A stretch of 64,000 bases of DNA from Ophiura sarsii (lineage: Eukaryota; Echinodermata; Ophiuroidea; Amphilepidida; Ophiuridae). This document shows positions 12,501-21,760 of this stretch, one piece after another. A program made the translations under genes and the position numbers. The stretch lies in assembly GCA_035610835.1 (NCBI GenBank), contig CM069443.1, positions 64,575,577 through 64,639,576 on the forward strand, read 5' to 3'. Numbering within the stretch: position 1 is the stretch's first letter; the number at the start of each line of letters is the position of its first letter. The notes under the pieces were generated by a model that was given only the letters and a program-made list of their open reading frames with translations, did no database searches and was not told the DNA's origin.

Positions 12501-13665
12501 TTCCATCCAGGTGTCCCATTTCAGAAGTATGATGAAGAATGCCGGTAAGACTGGTATAGACAAACACATGGTGAGACCGGGTGACCTTCAACCCCTGATG
12601 CTGGATTATGAGGATGCTCTTGAACAACTGCCTCATATACTCAAGGTAGGGACTAGTAGACTGGATTCCCAAGTCCCTCTATTCGTCCTTTGCACGGATC
12701 CGCTATTTCTGAGGAGAGCTTGGACCTGGGAACAGATTGAATGAAAGTGCTGCATCATTTCACAATGTGTCACTGCATGACCAGTCACATTGTACTGAAA
12801 GAGAGAGTTAAACTAGTTAGCATAATGGCATGGGTAGTCTCATTCAATGTGAACCCATTCTAGAGGCTCTCCTCGCTAATGGCGGACCGTGCAAAGAGCG
12901 AATATGGCTGCCATCTTGAAAATGGCAGAACAAATCGCCGGAAGTGTGAAAAAGTATGTCCCAAATGTGCATGGCATTTTGTAGAATTCTACAAAGGCGC
13001 AGCTAATGCTCGTTTATGCACAAAGGTCCTTAAAATTGTTGTATTGTTGTATTGTTGCATAACTCCAATGGCTATTATTTTGCGAGCACAAGGTGACATG
13101 AAATTTGCCCATTGAGTAGTGCACAAACTGACCGGGTGGTTAACCACCTTTGGCAGTATTTCACTGCATTTTGCAATAACTTTGAAATGGAACATATCCT
13201 GTGACCTTTTAACGTGCTTGATGATAGATCTTCCGATACACGGGACCAACATGAGCATGCCTACTTCAATCTGCACGGTTTGAAGGAGGCACGGGGACGA
13301 GGCTGTGTTGGTATATTGAATTGAACTTCCGCTCAAACGATCCACCAACAGAACTACGGTACACAGCAGTATACGAGTGCTCCTAACCGCTGCGCCACCT
13401 CGCCCCTTACATTGTGAAACTGCTGACGCAGTGTAGCATGACTTTGCACAATTTCAATCAAACTATTCATTAGCTGATCCCCTCATATTTTAAAAGGGTC
13501 TGTTTTCCATCTTCCCATGGAGTACCATCACAAATGGTAAAGATGGGGAGGGGTTCAGTCAAGTAGGGGCATCACCAAATAAGGCTTAAATGTGTTAAAA
13601 AAGCTACATAATAGTAACACTAAACATTTTTTTTATCGTTACAGAAAGAAAAGGAAAGATCTTAG
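300..13665 (+). CDS. DDX51: DDX51-type ATP-dependent RNA helicase, 3' part, spliced (six exons)
   Basis: Joined exons 300-521, 3511-3626, 4431-4547, 6729-6894, 12511-12645 and 13645-13665 give one open frame of 258 codons ending in TAG; every junction has AG/GT and matching phase. Visible helicase motifs are III (FSAT, exon 1), IV (VLCFTNT, exon 2), V (SDSMARGMD, exon 4) and VI (HRVGRTARAGKPG, exon 4), so this is RecA-like domain 2 plus the C-terminal tail. The residues after motif VI and the short tail ending in KEKERS resemble animal DDX51, the homologue of yeast Dbp6, known to act in nucleolar 60S ribosome assembly. The N-terminal Q, Walker A and DEAD motifs lie upstream of the window. An acidic run (DEEEEEEE) lies in exon 1. 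Family assignment comes from recalled family features, not from a search. Confidence 0.9.
670..1763. mobile_element. Mariner-like element with about 250-bp terminal inverted repeats, flanked by TA
   Basis: Left end CAGGCTGTCCCAAAATGA at 670 and its reverse complement ending at 1763 are each bordered by TA (668-669, 1764-1765). The inverted repeat continues inward for about 250 bases on each side with few mismatches (to roughly 918 and from roughly 1520). No transposase frame is present, so this is a non-autonomous copy in a DDX51 intron. TA duplication with a CAGG-TGTCCCA end is typical of mariner/Tc1 relatives. Confidence 0.85.
2165..3268. mobile_element. TTAA-flanked inverted-repeat element (piggyBac-like ends)
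   Basis: TTAA at 2165-2168 is followed by GGGAAGTGTCAACCC, and GGGTTGACACTGCCC is followed by TTAA at 3265-3268. The terminal repeat is about 15-18 bases. A smaller relative with the same ends lies at 22,637-22,913. Internally there is a second inverted repeat (around 2366-2380 against 2664-2680) and a CG-rich patch at about 2935-3090. No transposase was found. Confidence 0.75.
3511..3626 (+). CDS. DDX51: DDX51 exon with motif IV
   Basis: The acceptor is TTTTGCACAG at 3510 and the donor is ATAG/GTGAGT at 3627. The exon has 38 codons plus two bases (AG) that join the A of the next exon to make Arg. It encodes EYYIEASKGDKP and then VLCFTNTVEATH, motif IV of the helicase core. The last roughly 50 bases and the donor are copied twice downstream (see 4033-4204). 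Confidence 0.9.
3644..4020. mobile_element. Short inverted-repeat element in DDX51 intron
   Basis: The left end CATACTAGCCGGTCGCTGG is mirrored by a right end whose complement begins CATACTAAGGTCGCTTTGC. The interior is rich in GGTCGC and GCGACC words on both strands. It begins only 17 bases beyond the exon-2 donor and separates the exon from its duplicated copy. The target-site duplication is unclear. Confidence 0.6.
4033..4204 (+). pseudogene. Two tandem 86-bp copies of the end of DDX51 exon 2 (possible cryptic exon)
   Basis: Unit B (4033-4118) contains an acceptor-like TTCTTCACAG ending at 4056, then 54 bases closely matching the end of exon 2 and the same ATAG/GTGAGT donor at 4111. Placed between exons 2 and 3 it keeps the reading frame and would add 18 residues, Ser plus LYLRQVLCFTNTVKATH, duplicating motif IV. 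Unit C (4119-4204) has the acceptor but an in-frame TAA and a destroyed donor. Whether B is ever spliced in cannot be told from DNA. Confidence 0.7.
4205..6050. other. Intronic DNA, mostly unique-looking and AT-rich (excluding exon 4431-4547)
   Basis: Near 4215-4310 GTGGT-rich sequence is followed by ACCACC-rich sequence, which could fold back on itself. Otherwise I see AT-rich intron without convincing coding potential, RNA gene or clear mobile-element ends. Confidence 0.5.
4431..4547 (+). CDS. DDX51: DDX51 exon between motifs IV and V
   Basis: The acceptor is GTTTCTACAG at 4430 and the donor is GACAT/GTAAGT at 4548. One base completes Arg from the previous exon, then 38 codons, then two bases left over. 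The encoded segment, with GGISVAEFSSNLKSSDRQQI and ending FKAGKID, matches the part of DEAD-box helicases in which used ATP-dependent helicases carry the 'F-x-x-G' turn before motif V. Confidence 0.88.
6051..6290. repeat. Fold-back element of about 240 bp
   Basis: ATGAAAAG at 6051 and CTTTTCAT ending at 6290 are the ends of a diverged inverted repeat. The inner part of the arm, TGTTACTCATTTTGCAT near 6095-6112, is matched by ATGCAAAATGAGTAACA near 6231-6248. It lies in the intron before the motif V/VI exon. Confidence 0.6.
6729..6894 (+). CDS. DDX51: DDX51 exon with motifs V and VI
   Basis: The acceptor is TGTTACAG at 6728 and the donor is AGAG/GTGAGA at 6895. The first base completes Ile. 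The exon encodes SDSMARGMD (motif V, ATP and RNA contacts) and HRVGRTARAGKPG (motif VI, with the arginine finger), the most conserved part of the protein seen in this window. It ends phase 0 after LLQKSE. Confidence 0.93.
6895..7872. repeat. Intron with simple C-rich tracts and duplicated CCA-rich sequence
   Basis: From about 7150 (TACTAGCGGCGTACCCTCGC) to 7860 the sequence is C-rich and low in complexity. It has poly-C runs near 7267-7280, 7430-7438 and 7731-7749. Phrases such as CCAACCAGGTTGATT and CCCTTGG-TTGTTTGGCATGCCAACTT recur two or three times, indicating local duplication of a degenerate element. No coding potential is seen. Confidence 0.5.
7873..8217. mobile_element. Inverted-repeat element with 10-bp target duplication ACTTAAAGTA
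   Basis: ACTTAAAGTA occurs at 7863-7872 and again at 8218-8227. Between them the left end AGGTCCGAAGTTTACCGC is mirrored by GCGGTAAACTTCGGACCT. Related GCGGAA and CGCGGAA words recur just inside both ends. A 9-10 bp duplication suggests a Mutator-like origin, but no transposase is present. Confidence 0.75.
8610..9030. mobile_element. hAT-like element whose terminal repeats are poly-G / poly-C tracts
   Basis: GTACAAGT is duplicated at 8602-8609 and 9031-9038. The element begins CCC followed by about 20 G and CACT, and ends AGTG followed by about 20 C and GGG, so the terminal inverted repeat is essentially a homopolymer. The inside repeats phrases like AGTTCTTAAGACCCC with variation at about 8700-8960. 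An 8-bp duplication fits the hAT superfamily; no transposase. Confidence 0.75.
9781..9849 (-). pseudogene. tRNA-like sequence (tRNA-Lys-like, degenerate)
   Basis: On the minus strand TAGCTCAGTTGGTAAAGA (A-box region), GACTCTCAATC (anticodon arm, CTC at the anticodon position) and ACGTTCGAATC (B-box) appear in the right order and spacing. The D and anticodon stems have mismatches, so this is a tRNA pseudogene or SINE head, not a functional tRNA. Confidence 0.55.
10388..10459 (+). pseudogene. tRNA-like sequence (tRNA-Thr(AGT)-like)
   Basis: TTGGCTCAGGGGTAGAGCA, GGACTAGTAAACC and GTGGGTTCGAATCCTAT give D-arm, anticodon loop CTAGTAA (anticodon AGT) and T-arm in tRNA order, with intact-looking A and B boxes. 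The acceptor arms do not pair convincingly and position 31-39 mismatches. It is probably a tRNA relic or part of the surrounding element. Confidence 0.55.
11078..11146 (-). pseudogene. tRNA-like sequence (CAC at anticodon position), degenerate
   Basis: The minus strand reads TTAGCTCAAACGTCAAAGCG, GGCTTCACAATC and GGTTTCGAATCC, a tRNA-like order with one extra base in the B-box. It is the third tRNA-like sequence inside the 8298-11,829 element. Confidence 0.45.
11833..12510. other. Intron with CTTGT microsatellite
   Basis: There is a short (CTTGT) pentamer array of about six units near 12,056-12,087. The rest is ordinary intron up to the polypyrimidine tract and acceptor TTCCATCCAG at 12,510. 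Confidence 0.6.
12511..12645 (+). CDS. DDX51: DDX51 penultimate coding exon
   Basis: The acceptor is TTCCATCCAG and the donor is CTCAAG/GTAGGG at 12,646. The exon is 45 codons, phase 0 to phase 0. It encodes VSHFRSMMKNAGKTG at its start and ends MLDYEDALEQLPHILK. The Y-x-x-AL-x-x-L pattern matches the C-terminal helix of DDX51, which in human ends shortly afterwards in a charged KEERK-type tail. Confidence 0.85.
13330..13412 (-). repeat. tRNA-derived SINE-like head (weak)
   Basis: The minus strand contains GGTGGCGCAGCGGTTAGGAGC, an A-box-like start of the kind found in tRNA-derived SINEs. The expected B-box is degenerate and I cannot define the 3' end, so this is tentative. It lies in the last DDX51 intron. 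Confidence 0.35.
13645..13665 (+). CDS. DDX51: DDX51 terminal coding exon
   Basis: After the acceptor TATCGTTACAG the frame reads KEKERS and then TAG. It is short, but phase, acceptor and the charged tail agree with the DDX51 C-terminus. The 3' UTR follows. Confidence 0.75.
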   Translation, partial: KEKERS

Positions 13666-14480
13666 ATGGATTTCAGCAGCCTGCATAGTTGGAGCCAGTT
13701 TCATTTAACACTTTATATGCGGCAGGCATCTGCAGACAACGGTTCCAAAATTTCAAAAAATGTTTCAATAATGTCAAAGTTGTTGAATTTCATCACCATA
13801 TATGGAATCACTCTGGCTACACTACTGACGTGCGCAACACTTGCATCGATTGTACAATGTAAACAATTGTCATCCTCTGGATTGGCTTTTATGATGCAAT
13901 CTTTATACGCCCTCTATCCTTGATTTTATCCTCTAAATCCATCTTTTCTTTTCTTTTCAAATTACATTTAAACATGACACGTACAAAATTGAAATATCTT
14001 AGGTTACAGAGCAATAACTTTGCTGACACTGTGTTTACACCATGTTGATAAAAATCCCAAATTGAAAGCAGATTTCCTTTACCATTTAAGTTCTGTGATT
14101 TTTTTAATGAAAAATACAGTTAAAGATAGCTTGATGAGTCCAGGATATTCTTTAAACTTCGTTATAAGAGAGGTGGAAAATATGTGTAAACATTTGAAAA
14201 AGATCACATAATATTGCTTTAGAATATTGAGGTCTTTTATGAAAATTGATGTAACATTATGCAATGGGCAATTTAATAATACTTGTTTATACATTTTTCC
14301 CTTTTCTGAAATTGAATTAAATTAATGTTCTACTTGCATTACTATTGATTTTGAATGTACATGCTTGACACTTTGCGGATGTCTTTGTTAAGAAAACTCC
14401 AGTTCTTTTGGACTCGTGCAGTTGGTCTTATGAACACTTATCAATGAGCATTCTGTATGAATAAAACAAAAATCAAAACA
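13666..14480 (+). other. DDX51: DDX51 3' UTR with transposon-derived segment
   Basis: The stretch 13,700-13,850 (GCGGCAGGCATCTGC, then AAAATGTTTCAATAATGTC) matches the repeat seen at 52,970-53,080 and, inverted, at 23,255-23,350, so part of the 3' UTR derives from a dispersed element. The best polyadenylation signal is AATAAA at 14,460-14,465. Confidence 0.55.
14460..14465 (+). terminator. Likely polyadenylation signal of DDX51
   Basis: AATAAA lies about 800 bases after the stop codon and is followed by T/GT-rich sequence (TTGTTTGTTTATTTGTTTG, 14,499 onward), the usual downstream element. This is the first canonical signal downstream of the stop codon at a plausible distance. Confidence 0.5.
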
Positions 14481-17400
14481 ATTATTGTGAAGACCTTTTT
14501 GTTTGTTTATTTGTTTGTTTGGTTAATATTTTGTTTTAAATTTCAAATCTAATATATATGTGTAAAAAGTCTTTAAAGACATAACCACGCCAACTCTCTG
14601 CTGGAAATATCAGCCAGGGAGGTTGAGCCTTAAATTCATGTAATAATGAGCTAGATGACACAATAGTCGTTACTAAACTTAGGGGATTAGCCCGAGTGAC
14701 GGGCCCTGTTACTTTGAACAAATTCAACCTTGACTTTCCTTGTCCTAACAGCCTTGATTGTTTTACCATGTGTGGTTCGCTAGTGGGGAACTAAGAGAAT
14801 GTGGTTACACCTTTAAAGGAGATTTGAGATTAAAATAATTACCATTCTACTATGACAAATTTTGGAGAACAAAAAGGAATATTTTCAATTTCTTTTTCAA
14901 AATTGTCGAAAGTAGTTGAATTTAAAATGAAAAGATTTAAAGGCCAAATTGACTAACTCTGACTCACTCTAATTGTCTCTACCTGTTTGTTTATCAACTA
15001 CACAGACGAATGTGGAAATCAGAAACCACCATGCGTAGTTTACATTGTTACACGCAATAGTTATTTTTGGTTATTTGTGCATATGGGAATCTAACAAAAT
15101 GTGGGAATCTAACAAAATGAGGGCAAAGTCTCAACATGTTATGGTGAAAGATTGCTTTAGATTAGGTAAATAAAACTTTCAATATAGTCTGATGTCTGAT
15201 CCTCAAGGGGGGTGGGGGGAATCAAGTGGATGGGTGTAATGCTGATCTGAACTCGGGGACATTTAGTGACAGAACAGGCAACAAGAAGGGGTCATTGGGT
15301 GTCAATTTTAAAATTAAAAAAAATTGGGATGTCTTTAGAGAGAAAGTTGTCAAATTAATCAAAAAGAAATGTTCTTAAAGTAGAAGTCGTTTGGTGAAAG
15401 TGGTTACATTTTTGAAGAAAAAAAGAGTCGTTGGGGACATAGTTGGATGAGAGTGAGCACTTTTAAATTCATACCTTCAATATAGGGGAGCTCCACCCCC
15501 TCCCCCCCCCTCAATCCTTATGTTCTGATCACCGATGACCAAGTTGTATAATAAGTGCCACCCTGGTGGTGTGGAGCTTGACTTATTGTACTGTATGGTG
15601 AATAACCAATAGATTGCATTATCTATTGTTAACCCTAACCCATTTCGGTGTTTTACATAAATCAGACTATATATAACAGGTGGAAACACAGGACACACAA
15701 TGGCACCAAAAATTAGGTTTGACGCCCCTAGTGATCGAACCTGGGCTGCATTGGCCGGAGTCCAGGGGATCATGCATAGAGCTAAGTAGCGTTTTGAAGT
15801 CAATATGTACCTTTGCGTGATTGCGCAATGAGATGGAATGGAGGTACTGGGGAATTTTGTTGGATTTAGAATGGTAATGCGACCAAAATAAATCTTGTTG
15901 TTCGGGCAAACGAACATCTTGGGTAAGGTCGGTCGGTCCTGTTTCCCCCCCCCCCCCAAAAAAAATGTCGGGAAAGGTGCCGCCATGTCAGAAAAGTGAC
16001 AGGGAGGGGGTGGGGAGGGTGAGTCAGCTGAGAGTGTGGGGGAGGGGGTGAAGTGGCACCCACAAAACAGGTGCGCAAAATTATTTTGTTTGTGTAAATT
16101 CCGCAATAAAAGGTCGGTCGGGCCGTAGAAGAACAGGGTTTTCTCCCCCGTCGCCATAGGTTTATTTGTACAGAATACAAATGCTGGCACATTATCATAC
16201 CATTAGTTTACCGTGCATATACATGTATGCTAACACGATAAAGTGATAAGATCGGATATGAATCATATGATATCATTTCATTAATAATAGAGTGTGTCTG
16301 TAACAAAAGTACAAGATCAACACAAATAATAGTGTTTGTTGATGTCATTCACCGACTCAGTCATTTCATATGTAGAAGATCACTCATTTAAAAAAAGTCC
16401 ATACTCGTGTGACGGTTTGGTCTTCCCAGTCTTTTTTTAGTCCTGTGAGACGTGTCCAGGATGATTAAGCATTAGGCAAAAAAAAACAAATTGTTGTGAT
16501 GCCCTCAGTGACCAACCCTATAATCTTGAAAATGAGGATCATATTTTCTTTTTAAGATGTAAGTTTACCCAAATTGTCAAAATATTACTATTTTCTATTT
16601 AAAATCAATAAGTTTGCTAGAATAAATAGTTTTAAAACTATTTTCATGCTTCTAGAAACATAAGTAAATTGTCTTGTGAGAGCCACGACAGCCAGGGTCT
16701 GTCGGTAATATTTTTCGCCAATTGAAAACAATCCATCAAAAACGACTGACTGACCTGACCTCAATTTATTTTGGCACTTGAAGGCAACACAACAATTTAT
16801 TTTGGGGTGCTTATAATCAGTAGATTGTATGCATGATTAACACATTAAATCCCTTGTCACAGTTGGTTATTTTGTCCCCCTGCCTGTGAATCCATCAGCA
16901 GAAGCAATGGATAAATAATCAATTTGGATACACAGACAAGGGGCATATTTATTTTTCTAAACCATCATCGACTTTATACAGTTTTCAAAAGAAAAATGTT
17001 ATGTTTGTCATTCAACCTGTTCATAATTTAGTGGATAATTTTATTTTTGTCCATTTTCATTATGTACGTGAAATAAAGGAAACATTAAACTAAAGAAGAT
17101 TGGTTCTTCGTATTTATTTTTGAAAAAAACACGAATTAATTCAATTCTTATTTTTGTCTAAACCATTTGGCCTAGACGGAGAAACAATTATATCTAACTA
17201 GATATGGATTATAAACATTACCTTTTTTTGTATTTCTGGCTATGAGACCACCTGAATACCTCTATCTGAATAACAACACATCTTCTTTACAAAACAACAC
17301 GCAGGCTATTGACCAACACCTGTTTGCAGGCAAAGTCAATGCAGCTAATTCATGTAATTTTGTCGCAAGTTCCTAGTCACTAGGTTTAATAATAGTTGTT

Positions 17401-18772
17401 CAGGCAGCCTGTATCTATACATAGTGCTGAATTTGTCACAATAGCACAGGTTCTGATGATGACAAGGTATTAACCTGGCATATTACGATTAAAATTTGAG
17501 TGCCTCCCCCTCTTTTGCGTTTGTTACCTTTGACTGAAATGGTAAATCAGTCAATGTCTGCGAAACAACTATAATTACCATCTGAAAGCCGTTTACCTTA
17601 ATTCGCAGTCTATCATGTAAATTACACGATTTATTAATTTCGATGTAGATCGCATAAAAATGATCAGCATCAATCACCACATAAATTGCGTCAACCAAAT
17701 TTCAATCAAGTACCGGCATTCAAACGTTTACCCATAAATCATTACACTTCTGGGTTCCTACGTACCTTATCTATTGTAACAATTCATTTTTCCCAAGTTT
17801 CATTTTTCTCAGCAATCTCTCAATGTCCCCTTAACTTTCAGCCCAAAAAAATGAAGTATAATGCTGCGTTGTTATATGAAAACCCACTTTTTAGGAGAAG
17901 CAGTAAAGTTACAGTTTTTCCCATGTGTGTATACCTTAGTTTAGAGAGAATAATTTCACAAAGTCCAGACAAAAACCTTTCAATCTTTGTGTCACATTCC
18001 TGAATATACCATTAGACCTTGGCCAAAAAATTCTAGATGTGCTAAGGCGATGAAAACAAATAAATCTCTGTTCTAGGCTCAAGATAACAGGTTTGTTTTA
18101 CTTGGAGCAACATTTTTTTCATAAGTAGCGCCCAGATCATGGGATTTATTGAGAACCTGCAGCTACTTTCAGTATACCGGGAGCAAACTTTTTATTAAAT
18201 CAAATCAAAAGCCTTTAAGGGCATATTTTTTTTTTGTTAGGTAAAATGAGTCTTTTTTGCTAAAACTCGGCTGTTATGAGTTGTGGAGACTTCCAAATAA
18301 CATATTTGACTCAGATTTTAAACAAAATAGCCAGCGTGGCAGCATTGGCAATTTAAAATACGATGTCTTGGGCAAGCTTCCTGATCGTCAACGGCACTGG
18401 TTTGACAAAATATCAGCGCTCGGTTGTTTATTTTTCAGCATTACCAGGCGCTATGGCAGATGGATCGAGGGGTAATAATCGCCCAGCGCCCGCTTATCTT
18501 GAGCCATGCTACGGGCAAACAAGATTTGAAGGCTTATCTTATACAACAATACTCCATATTAAACAAAAATAGGCCACAATTGCATATATACTGTTAGGGA
18601 CACGCTGTAATTAAGTTGGACTTTGTTGGTAAATATTGATAAGTAATGATATGATGTTGGTTTTTGGTTTTTGGTTTTTACCATTGTGATCACATGGCTA
18701 TAATTAGGTATCAGTCACTTATGAATCAGTAAATAAGATTTGAATTATTCACACGCTAAACTAGCTGCCAAA
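14481..18772. other. Intergenic DNA between DDX51 and TRIM copy 1
   Basis: No gene is supported. Features seen are a (TTTG)n stretch near 14,499-14,523, C- and G-rich runs at 15,490-15,510 and 15,945-16,050, and a GGTCGGTCGG-CCTGTT relic at about 15,925-16,150 that belongs to the repeat also found at 25,659 and 42,098. The T-rich GGTTTTT triplet repeat at 18,658-18,680 lies about 100 bases before the TRIM start. Confidence 0.5.
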
Positions 18773-20563
18773 ATGGCTGCATCGTTGATTCGCGCTTTAG
18801 ATGATGAGCTCTCATGCCCAATATGTTTTGAGCCATTTGTGGACCCAAATACGCCTAAGAACTTGCCTGGATGCGGTCATGTATGCTGTGAAGTATGCCT
18901 TAATGACATGGCTGCTGGGAAGTGTGCGAAAAAAGAATGTGCCGAATGCAGAAAACCAGTGATTTTTCCAAAAGATGGAGCAGCTTCGTTTCCGACCAAT
19001 TACCGGTTGCGGAATCTCGCCGAAAAGCACCAGAAAATTGGTGACGAACAGGGTTTGGGAGTTGTGCCTACTGCACAACCTAGCGAGGAAAAAGCGGCCG
19101 GCGGCAAAATGAGAGGAGGTGCAAAGGTACTTGGAGACCGTGCATGCCCAGCCCATGCAGGAGAAGAAATGGATTTCTACTGTACTCCCTGTGATATGCT
19201 AGCTTGCCAAATCTGTGTAATCCAGAAACATATCGGAAATGCGCATAAGTGTGAAAAAGTGAAAGAAAAGTATGATGAACAAAAAGGCGAAATGCAAGTC
19301 CAAATAGCAGAAGTTACCCAAACTATTCAACAGGCAAAGCATGAACGGCAAAAACTCAAAATACTCCGGAAAGAAATGCAAGATTCTAATACTGCTGCAG
19401 AAAAGCAAATTGATGAACAGGTTGAAGCCTGTATTACCAAATTGCTTGAAGAGGGTAAAAGATTGAAGAATCAATTATGTAGCAAAGCCAGTGATGTTGA
19501 CCAAACATTAGCCCAAGTGGATCAAGAAATCCTATCAGCTGAAATTACACACCAATGTGCTGTGCAAAGCCTTCATAATGAGCCAGACTATAAGAATGTT
19601 ACCCAACTTATATCTCTTGTTGATCAGATGAACCAACTTGGGTTGAAAGAATGTGTATCACAGATCAGTGCAACACCCTATACTGCGGTTAGATCTGTGA
19701 AAGTTATTGCACCATGTATACTATTAGGTCGCATTGTCTTAGTGATGCCAGGTAAAGCACGAGAAGTTGAATTAATGCAGACTATGGATGGATTTGAGAA
19801 TGCATACCGCATTGCATCCTCCCAAGATGGTTTGCTGCTGGCAGTCACTGAATTTGATGCAAAGAAGGTGATTATTTATCGCAAAGCATCAAATGGGCAA
19901 TATGAGAAGAGCCACAGTTTGAATCTGAGATCATCAAACCAATATAACCCAGTAGGTGTCGCTATCTGCTCCGATGGTAGATTCCTGGTGACAAGACGTA
20001 CATGCATTGAAGTGTATAATCCTGAGGGTGTCTACTTGAAGAGCATTACCACAACAGACAATACCGGTACAGATGTGGAGGTATACTCTGTGATAACCAA
20101 CTCAAATGGCAGAATCCTAGCAGGAGACATTGAAAGAAATGTCATTACAGAACATGATCATACTGGTAACATTGTGAGAACAATAAAGACAAAAATCAAA
20201 CCATTCTTTATCACTCTCATCCATGACACACATATCGCAATGTGTGACTATGAGAGTGGTAAGGTGAGCGTAATGAATATGCAGTCTGGACAGGAAACAC
20301 TCAGTATTGATATCCCAAAGGTGCAAGGAATCTGCTATGATGAGCAAACTGAATGTCTATTGACTGTGAGGAGTGAGCCAGGCAGTAAGTCTAGGCATAT
20401 ACTTCTCAACACCGGTGTAATAGAGCAGTACTGCTGCACCACAGGCAGGTTAGTAGCATGCTTAGCACACGGACTGTATCATCCTCAATGTATGGGATTC
20501 TTATCAGATGGAAATCTAGCCATTGCTGATGATAACAGTGTCAAGATTTATAAAATTGAATGA
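18773..20563 (+). CDS. TRIM-family RING E3 ligase with beta-propeller, copy 1
   Basis: A single uninterrupted frame of 596 residues. I start at the ATG at 18,773 (context GCCAAAATGG), which aligns with the start of copy 2; the frame is open 33 bases further upstream without an ATG. RING finger C15-C18-C34-H36-C39-C42-C56-C59; B-box 2 C125-H128-C137-C140-C145-C148-H153-H158; coiled coil about 165-300; C-terminal region about 310-596 with repeated strands of NHL/six-bladed-propeller type (for example DGLLLAVTE, DGRFLVTR, DGNLAIADD). Such proteins are E3 ubiquitin ligases whose propeller binds substrate or RNA; many animals use expanded TRIM sets in innate immunity. The substrate is unknown. All zinc ligands are intact and there is no frameshift, so it is probably functional. 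An intron in the 5' UTR is possible. Confidence 0.92.
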   Translation: MAASLIRALDDELSCPICFEPFVDPNTPKNLPGCGHVCCEVCLNDMAAGKCAKKECAECRKPVIFPKDGAASFPTNYRLRNLAEKHQKIGDEQGLGVVPTAQPSEEKAAGGKMRGGAKVLGDRACPAHAGEEMDFYCTPCDMLACQICVIQKHIGNAHKCEKVKEKYDEQKGEMQVQIAEVTQTIQQAKHERQKLKILRKEMQDSNTAAEKQIDEQVEACITKLLEEGKRLKNQLCSKASDVDQTLAQVDQEILSAEITHQCAVQSLHNEPDYKNVTQLISLVDQMNQLGLKECVSQISATPYTAVRSVKVIAPCILLGRIVLVMPGKAREVELMQTMDGFENAYRIASSQDGLLLAVTEFDAKKVIIYRKASNGQYEKSHSLNLRSSNQYNPVGVAICSDGRFLVTRRTCIEVYNPEGVYLKSITTTDNTGTDVEVYSVITNSNGRILAGDIERNVITEHDHTGNIVRTIKTKIKPFFITLIHDTHIAMCDYESGKVSVMNMQSGQETLSIDIPKVQGICYDEQTECLLTVRSEPGSKSRHILLNTGVIEQYCCTTGRLVACLAHGLYHPQCMGFLSDGNLAIADDNSVKIYKIE

Positions 20564-21070
20564 AGAATTGTAATTGTGTTTATAATACTTTGACAAACTA
20601 AAACTGAATATTTGTCTACAATTGGAGATATGGAGAGATATTGCGTCATTATATTGACAGGCCTGATGGTGGAGACATTCAATAAATAATCTTAATTGAT
20701 ACCATACCTATAGAACTAAAATCAACCTTTAAAATAGTGTACAAAACAATATATTTATTGATACTGTGTATTACATGATATTTTTGAGGGAAATCACAAA
20801 AATGTATAGTGAGAAGAATTATAAATAAACAGATCACAAAGTTGTGGCGGTAAATTCTCTATATTCAATTATAATCAATCCCACTGGGGTTGTATATACA
20901 TGAGCGCCAGTCTATATCATGTCTCATGAAATTGTTATCATTTTGTTATGATTTTTAAGATTAAAGGTACATTAAATAATTCGAAACAAGTTTTTAAATT
21001 TGTTTAAAGTCTCATCCAAATTATACTGCAATATATTGACTACAAATACCAGCGATCTATTATTTTCATT
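20564..21070. repeat. 3' flank duplicated downstream of TRIM copy 2
   Basis: Bases 20,564 to about 21,070 align with 41,229 to about 41,765 with small indels, showing that the TRIM duplication was at DNA level and not by reverse transcription. Confidence 0.8.
20691..20829 (+). terminator. Polyadenylation signals of TRIM copy 1
   Basis: AATAAA occurs at 20,691-20,696 and again at 20,824-20,829. In the otherwise similar 3' flank of copy 2 the first is lost by a short deletion while the second is kept at 41,482-41,487. Confidence 0.5.
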
Positions 21071-21401
21071 CTCAAATTTACAAATTTTGTCAAATATATA
21101 TATAGGACTCCATGGTAGGGGGTCCCATATTGGACAAAATTGTTATTTTTACAAACAATTTACAGAAAATTCCAGAAATCTCGGAAATTCAGGAAAATCC
21201 TTTAAATCGATTTGGTGTTTGCAAAGTAGCGTGAAGTATATTCATCAATCGTTTGATTTAGATACTGAATGGTTTACTTTACTTACTTATAATTGTCTAG
21301 ATATGTATCAACAATCTGCAGGTTGCGCAATAATAACAGTCCAGCTATAGTTTAATCAGTTCCAAATTGGTGATCCTCCTTATAGCAGTGAATGAATACA
21401 G

Positions 21402-21566
21402 ATTTCCCCGTGAAAATGACCGTGAAAATGACCGTAAAAATGTTGCCGCATTTTGACAAGCTAAAAAGATATTCGGGTCGGTATTCATTTGCACATGGAT
21501 TTTATTTTCTCACCGATTTCTAAAAAAATGTCGGGGCCAAAGAACAGGGTTTCTTTTTTGTCGCCT
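21402..21566. mobile_element. Partial copy of GGTCGGTCGG / ACAGGGTT repeat
   Basis: Shares the blocks ATGACCGTAAAAATG, CATTTGCACATGGATTTT and AACAGGGTTTCTTTTTTGTCGCC with the fuller copies at 25,659-25,913 and 42,098-42,364; its left end is missing. Confidence 0.55.
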
Positions 21567-21582
21567 AATGTGAAGAACAATG

Positions 21583-21760
21583 TATAATGAAGGAGGAGCT
21601 CTAAAAATGTACATATTGGTATTAAAGTGTAATGTTAAGAATATTGATGCATCATACATGTGTACTAAACTAAAATACATGTATGGAGAACTATCAAACA
21701 TGCCGCATGTACATAGTTAATAGAAATTCTGTATAATCGTTTTAAAATATTTTAGAATTT
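21583..21760. repeat. Single unit of the ACATGTATGGAGAACTATCA satellite
   Basis: One unit of the roughly 150-bp repeat that forms arrays at 24.6-26.2 kb and 48.5-49.9 kb: GGAGGAGCTCT, GATGCATCATACATGTG, ACATGTATGGAGAACTATCA, GCCGCATGTACATAG in order. The stretch 21,950-22,260 after it is matched at 50,130-50,515. Confidence 0.7.

Noticed and set aside
15477..16190. 237-codon open frame on the minus strand
   Set aside because: Long only because of C/G-rich low-complexity stretches; no domain, no splice context, and it overlaps a dispersed GGTCGG repeat relic.
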